Assembly (NCBI RefSeq): GCF_001895145.1
Contig: NZ_BDIR01000005.1
Span: 124,001-188,000, forward strand
Length of the DNA stretch: 64,000 bases
DNA from: Arcobacter sp. LA11
GTDB lineage: Bacteria > Campylobacterota > Campylobacteria > Campylobacterales > Arcobacteraceae
Direction of reading: 5' to 3'
This document shows positions 61,390 through 64,000 of this stretch, piece by piece (within the stretch, counting starts at the first letter, position 1; every line of letters begins with the position of its first letter). A model generated the notes under the pieces. The model ran no database searches. It was given only the letters and a program-made list of their open reading frames with translations, and had not been told where the DNA came from. The translations under genes were made by a program, and so were the position numbers.

Positions 61390-63759
61390 TTAAAGCTCCA
61401 CAATCCTCTCAAACATCTCTTTAATCTCCATCTCATGCGATATCAAAAATATCTGTCGATACTGTTCTTTTATCATATGAAAGGCTTCTAGAATTTGCAT
61501 TCGTCTGGCTTCATCTTGACTTCCAAATACTTCGTCAAAAGCTAAGAACCCTACGCTACTTGCTCCACTTAGTTCTCCTAGTGTTTTTGAGATAGCTATT
61601 CTTAGGACTAAGTTTGCTAGGTCTATTTCTCCACCTGAGAATCGCTCGATTGGGAATCTTTTTCCTTCATCGTAGATATAAAAGTCAAAGTCGTTTGATA
61701 CTTCTATGTGTTGGTATTTACCTTTTGTGATGATACTGTACATATCTGAGGCTATATCAGAGATTCTTGGGGCTACTTTTGAGTTTAATTTTGTTTTAAA
61801 CTCTCCTAGACTTATTTTGATTTTTTCGTAGTCTATTAGGTCATCTTTTTTTGTTTGGACTTTTGCAAGTTGTTTGTCATTGTTTTCTAAGCTTTGATTT
61901 ATGGTTTTTATTTGACCTTGGATAGTTGCTATTTGTACTTTTTGGTCATTTAGGATATTTGATTTTTCTTCTTTTTTCTTGCCTACCTCATCAAACTCTT
62001 TTTGCTTTTCTTGGTGTTTTACCTCATCATAGTTTATAGTTTTATACTCTAACTCTTTTTCTTCATACTCTTTTGTATATTTCTCTATGTTTTGATTTGT
62101 AGTTGTTAATTCTTCTTTTATACTATCTAGTCTTTTTAGCATAGTCTCTAAACTAAGTACATATTCATACTTTGATTTTAGTTCTTTTTGTTTTTCTATT
62201 AGATTTTTATGTAAATTGTCATCGTATGTATAGTCTTGAAGTTTTTCTAACTCTTCTTTGTTTTTTACCCCTTGGTTAGTTACTTTTTCAAAGTGTTCTT
62301 TCTCTTTTTGTAAGTCTCTTTTCTTACTTTCACATAGATTTATGCTTTTTGATAGTTCTAGGTGTTCTTTGTTTAGTTTTGTTAGTTGTTCTTCAAGTTC
62401 TTTTTTACTCTTTTCTATAGCTTCTAAGTCTTGTTTTGATTTGTCTATTTTCTCTTTTTGTGCTTTTTGAACTAAGCTATCTAGAGAATACAATACATTG
62501 TCATATTCATCTAGTAGTGGTCTTGTACATGTAGGACAGTTTGATTCTCGTCCTAGGATATGTATATTTTCTATTTTTTGATTTATATCTCGTATTAGCT
62601 TTTCTTCACCTGCTATATCTTGTAGTACTCTTTTCTCTTCTATTCTTTTATCATCTATTTGTTTACTTAGGTCTTGTTGTTTTTGTACTTGTGTTTTATC
62701 TTGTTCTAAAAAGCTTTCATACTCTTTTGTTTCAAACTCTAGTCTTGATATGGTATCTTTACTCTTAGTGTATTGTTCCCTTAGACTTACTTGTTCTTTT
62801 ATAAGACCTTCTTTACGTAAATAGTACTCTTTTAGCTTCTCTTGCTCTTTTATACTATCGTGTAGGCTTATATATTCTTGTTTGATACTTTGTAAACCTT
62901 TTAGTTCATCTTGCTTCTTCTCTAGTGTACTTATCTCTTGTGATAGTTTATCTTTTGATTTGGTATGAGAGTTGATTGTATTTTTTAGAAGTTCTAGTTT
63001 TGAGTATAGACTTGTTCTTTTCTCTTTTGTTTTAGTATATACCTCTAACTCTTTTTTTATCTCTACTTCTTGTAGTTTTATACTATTTAGCTCTTTAGCC
63101 TTTTCTTCACACTCTTTTTCTAGACTTGTTTGCTTCAGTGTATATTCTGATACTTCATCTTTCTTACTCTTTACTTCTTCATCACTAAGCAATACTTCTG
63201 CGAAAGCTGATATCTCACGTTTTAATTGTCTGCTTTTTTCTACTAGCTCTTTTTCTATAAAATCTATTTTTTCAAGTCCAAGAAGTTTTCTTATCATCTT
63301 CTTTCTATCTTCATTTTTAAGAGAACTTAAACTTGTAAGTTCTTTTTGACTTGCAAATAGAGTATGTAAGAAAGCATCCTTACTCATCTTTGTTAGATTT
63401 ATGATTGAAGCTGTTACTTCTTTTGCTCCTGAGGTTATTAGGTCTTCGTTTTTATATAGTTTGGCATTTGCACTTAATGCTTTTCCTCTAAACTCCCTAC
63501 TTACTCTATACTCAAATCCATCAAACTCAAAGTCTAGTTCTACAACTACGGCATCTTTAGTTGTAGCATTTGAGTTTCTTATTACCTCTTTATAACCTTT
63601 AGTTTGAAGTTCTCCATATAGGGCAAAGAGTATTGCTTCAAAGATAGTTGATTTTCCACTACCATTTTTTCCTATGATTCCTACTAGACCTTCATCAAAC
63701 TCTATAGCATATGAAGTATATTTTTTAAAGTTTTCTAGTCTTAGTTTACACAGTATCAT
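61390..63759 (-). CDS. sbcC: SbcC/Rad50-like ATPase subunit of the SbcCD nuclease
   Basis: SbcC drives the SbcD nuclease in processing DNA hairpins and blocked ends. Walker A GKNGSGKST lies near the N-terminus (LRLENFKKYTSYAIEF before it). Two long coiled coils flank the zinc hook CPTC in NCPTCTRPLL. The C-terminal RFSGGEIDLANLVLRIA signature and FLAFDEVFGSQDE Walker B follow. The ATG at 63759 (789 residues) is chosen because GAGGAG lies about 8 nt upstream; the ATG at 63774 would overlap that site. It overlaps sbcD by 14 bp. Confidence 0.92.
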   Translation of the reverse strand: MILCKLRLENFKKYTSYAIEFDEGLVGIIGKNGSGKSTIFEAILFALYGELQTKGYKEVIRNSNATTKDAVVVELDFEFDGFEYRVSREFRGKALSANAKLYKNEDLITSGAKEVTASIINLTKMSKDAFLHTLFASQKELTSLSSLKNEDRKKMIRKLLGLEKIDFIEKELVEKSRQLKREISAFAEVLLSDEEVKSKKDEVSEYTLKQTSLEKECEEKAKELNSIKLQEVEIKKELEVYTKTKEKRTSLYSKLELLKNTINSHTKSKDKLSQEISTLEKKQDELKGLQSIKQEYISLHDSIKEQEKLKEYYLRKEGLIKEQVSLREQYTKSKDTISRLEFETKEYESFLEQDKTQVQKQQDLSKQIDDKRIEEKRVLQDIAGEEKLIRDINQKIENIHILGRESNCPTCTRPLLDEYDNVLYSLDSLVQKAQKEKIDKSKQDLEAIEKSKKELEEQLTKLNKEHLELSKSINLCESKKRDLQKEKEHFEKVTNQGVKNKEELEKLQDYTYDDNLHKNLIEKQKELKSKYEYVLSLETMLKRLDSIKEELTTTNQNIEKYTKEYEEKELEYKTINYDEVKHQEKQKEFDEVGKKKEEKSNILNDQKVQIATIQGQIKTINQSLENNDKQLAKVQTKKDDLIDYEKIKISLGEFKTKLNSKVAPRISDIASDMYSIITKGKYQHIEVSNDFDFYIYDEGKRFPIERFSGGEIDLANLVLRIAISKTLGELSGASSVGFLAFDEVFGSQDEARRMQILEAFHMIKEQYRQIFLISHEMEIKEMFERIVEL

Positions 63760-64000
63760 TTGTACTCTCCTCATATAAAGAGAATAACTCTTTTACCTTA
63801 TGCTTTAACCTATCATACTCTTTAGTATCATCTGCATCTAGACTATCTTCTTTTATATGCTCTAAGAAGTAATCCTCTAAACTCAAGGCTTCTATATCAT
63901 CTATTGTCTTTTCATCACTACTTTTACTAAACTCTCGTTTGATATTTACACTCATAGCATCAGGAAACAGCTCTTTTATCTGGCTATTTTGAATATCTAT
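63746..64000 (-). CDS. sbcD: SbcD/Mre11-like nuclease, C-terminal part (5' beyond window)
   Basis: The frame is open to the last base, so the gene continues beyond the window. The visible 84 residues contain IKELFPDAMSVNIKREFSKS, resembling the C-terminal capping region of SbcD, then an acidic helical tail. Identity rests mainly on direct overlap with sbcC; the catalytic domain is outside the window. Confidence 0.75.
   Translation of the reverse strand: MDIQNSQIKELFPDAMSVNIKREFSKSSDEKTIDDIEALSLEDYFLEHIKEDSLDADDTKEYDRLKHKVKELFSLYEESTNDTV

Noticed and set aside
62258-63595. Open frames opposite sbcC
   Set aside because: They are antisense shadows of the coiled-coil region, Ser/Phe/Leu-rich with no Shine-Dalgarno or domain.

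Overview
The window is AT-rich, densely coded chromosomal DNA with the gene repertoire of a Campylobacterota (Arcobacter-like) bacterium. The main indications are a UPF0323 lipoprotein next to a glutathionylspermidine-synthase-like protein, a split PAS/MCP energy-taxis pair, DegT aminotransferase-LpxK-NadE clustering, tandem BFD-like ferredoxins, and frequent TTG/GTG starts. The taxon is inferred from gene content and composition. I recognised no rRNA, tRNA, CRISPR array, integrase or insertion sequence. Both ends cut through genes: a Na/Pi cotransporter at base 2 and sbcD at base 64000.

Layout. 1-9.7 kb: housekeeping and carbon/amino-acid metabolism (Na/Pi cotransporter, trmL, purU, malic enzyme, pgeF, an acidic amino-acid symporter, cysteine desulfidase with a divergent LysR regulator, aroE). 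9.9-14.2 kb: a flavocytochrome c sulfide dehydrogenase pair, a CBS protein, and the UPF0323/GSP-synthase-like pair. 14.2-25.8 kb: a 15-gene C-P lyase phosphonate operon on the minus strand, phnF-C-D-E-G-H-I-J-K-L-M, a hexapeptide acyltransferase, phnN, an EEP-family phosphohydrolase and phnP. Two identical GntR-type operators precede it. 25.9-30.8 kb: lpxK, DegT aminotransferase, nadE, two BFD-like ferredoxins, a TerB/J-domain protein. 30.9-37.3 kb: tatBC, queA, an exonuclease, a Cache protein, two tandem NSS transporters. 37.3-40.2 kb: a small glycerol-phosphate cluster (GDPD, acyltransferase, TagF-like, TagD-like). 40.4-49.4 kb: DEAD-box helicase, YgjP peptidase, energy-taxis receptor, murein enzymes, ion channel, two tiny lysine-rich proteins. 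49.5-54.7 kb: an orphan small HTH-like protein in a field of repeated palindromic sites, an SLC13 permease with RCK_C domains, rhodanese, selO. 54.9-64 kb: a defence and DNA-repair region with HigBA, HicAB, DinD, and a three-gene operon (OLD-family ATPase/TOPRIM, HEPN-like protein, DUF2779 nuclease) next to sbcCD.

Four observations stand out. (1) Four copies of TACAT at exact 11-bp spacing lie upstream of both the malic enzyme and the acidic amino-acid symporter, suggesting one response regulator for both. (2) Three genes have a good Shine-Dalgarno sequence 5-6 nt before an ATC codon and no canonical start in the right place, which suggests AUC initiation. (3) The OLD/HEPN-like/DUF2779 operon is a candidate anti-phage system. 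(4) A palindromic motif of about 20 bp is repeated around the orphan HTH-like gene and recurs upstream of dinD.
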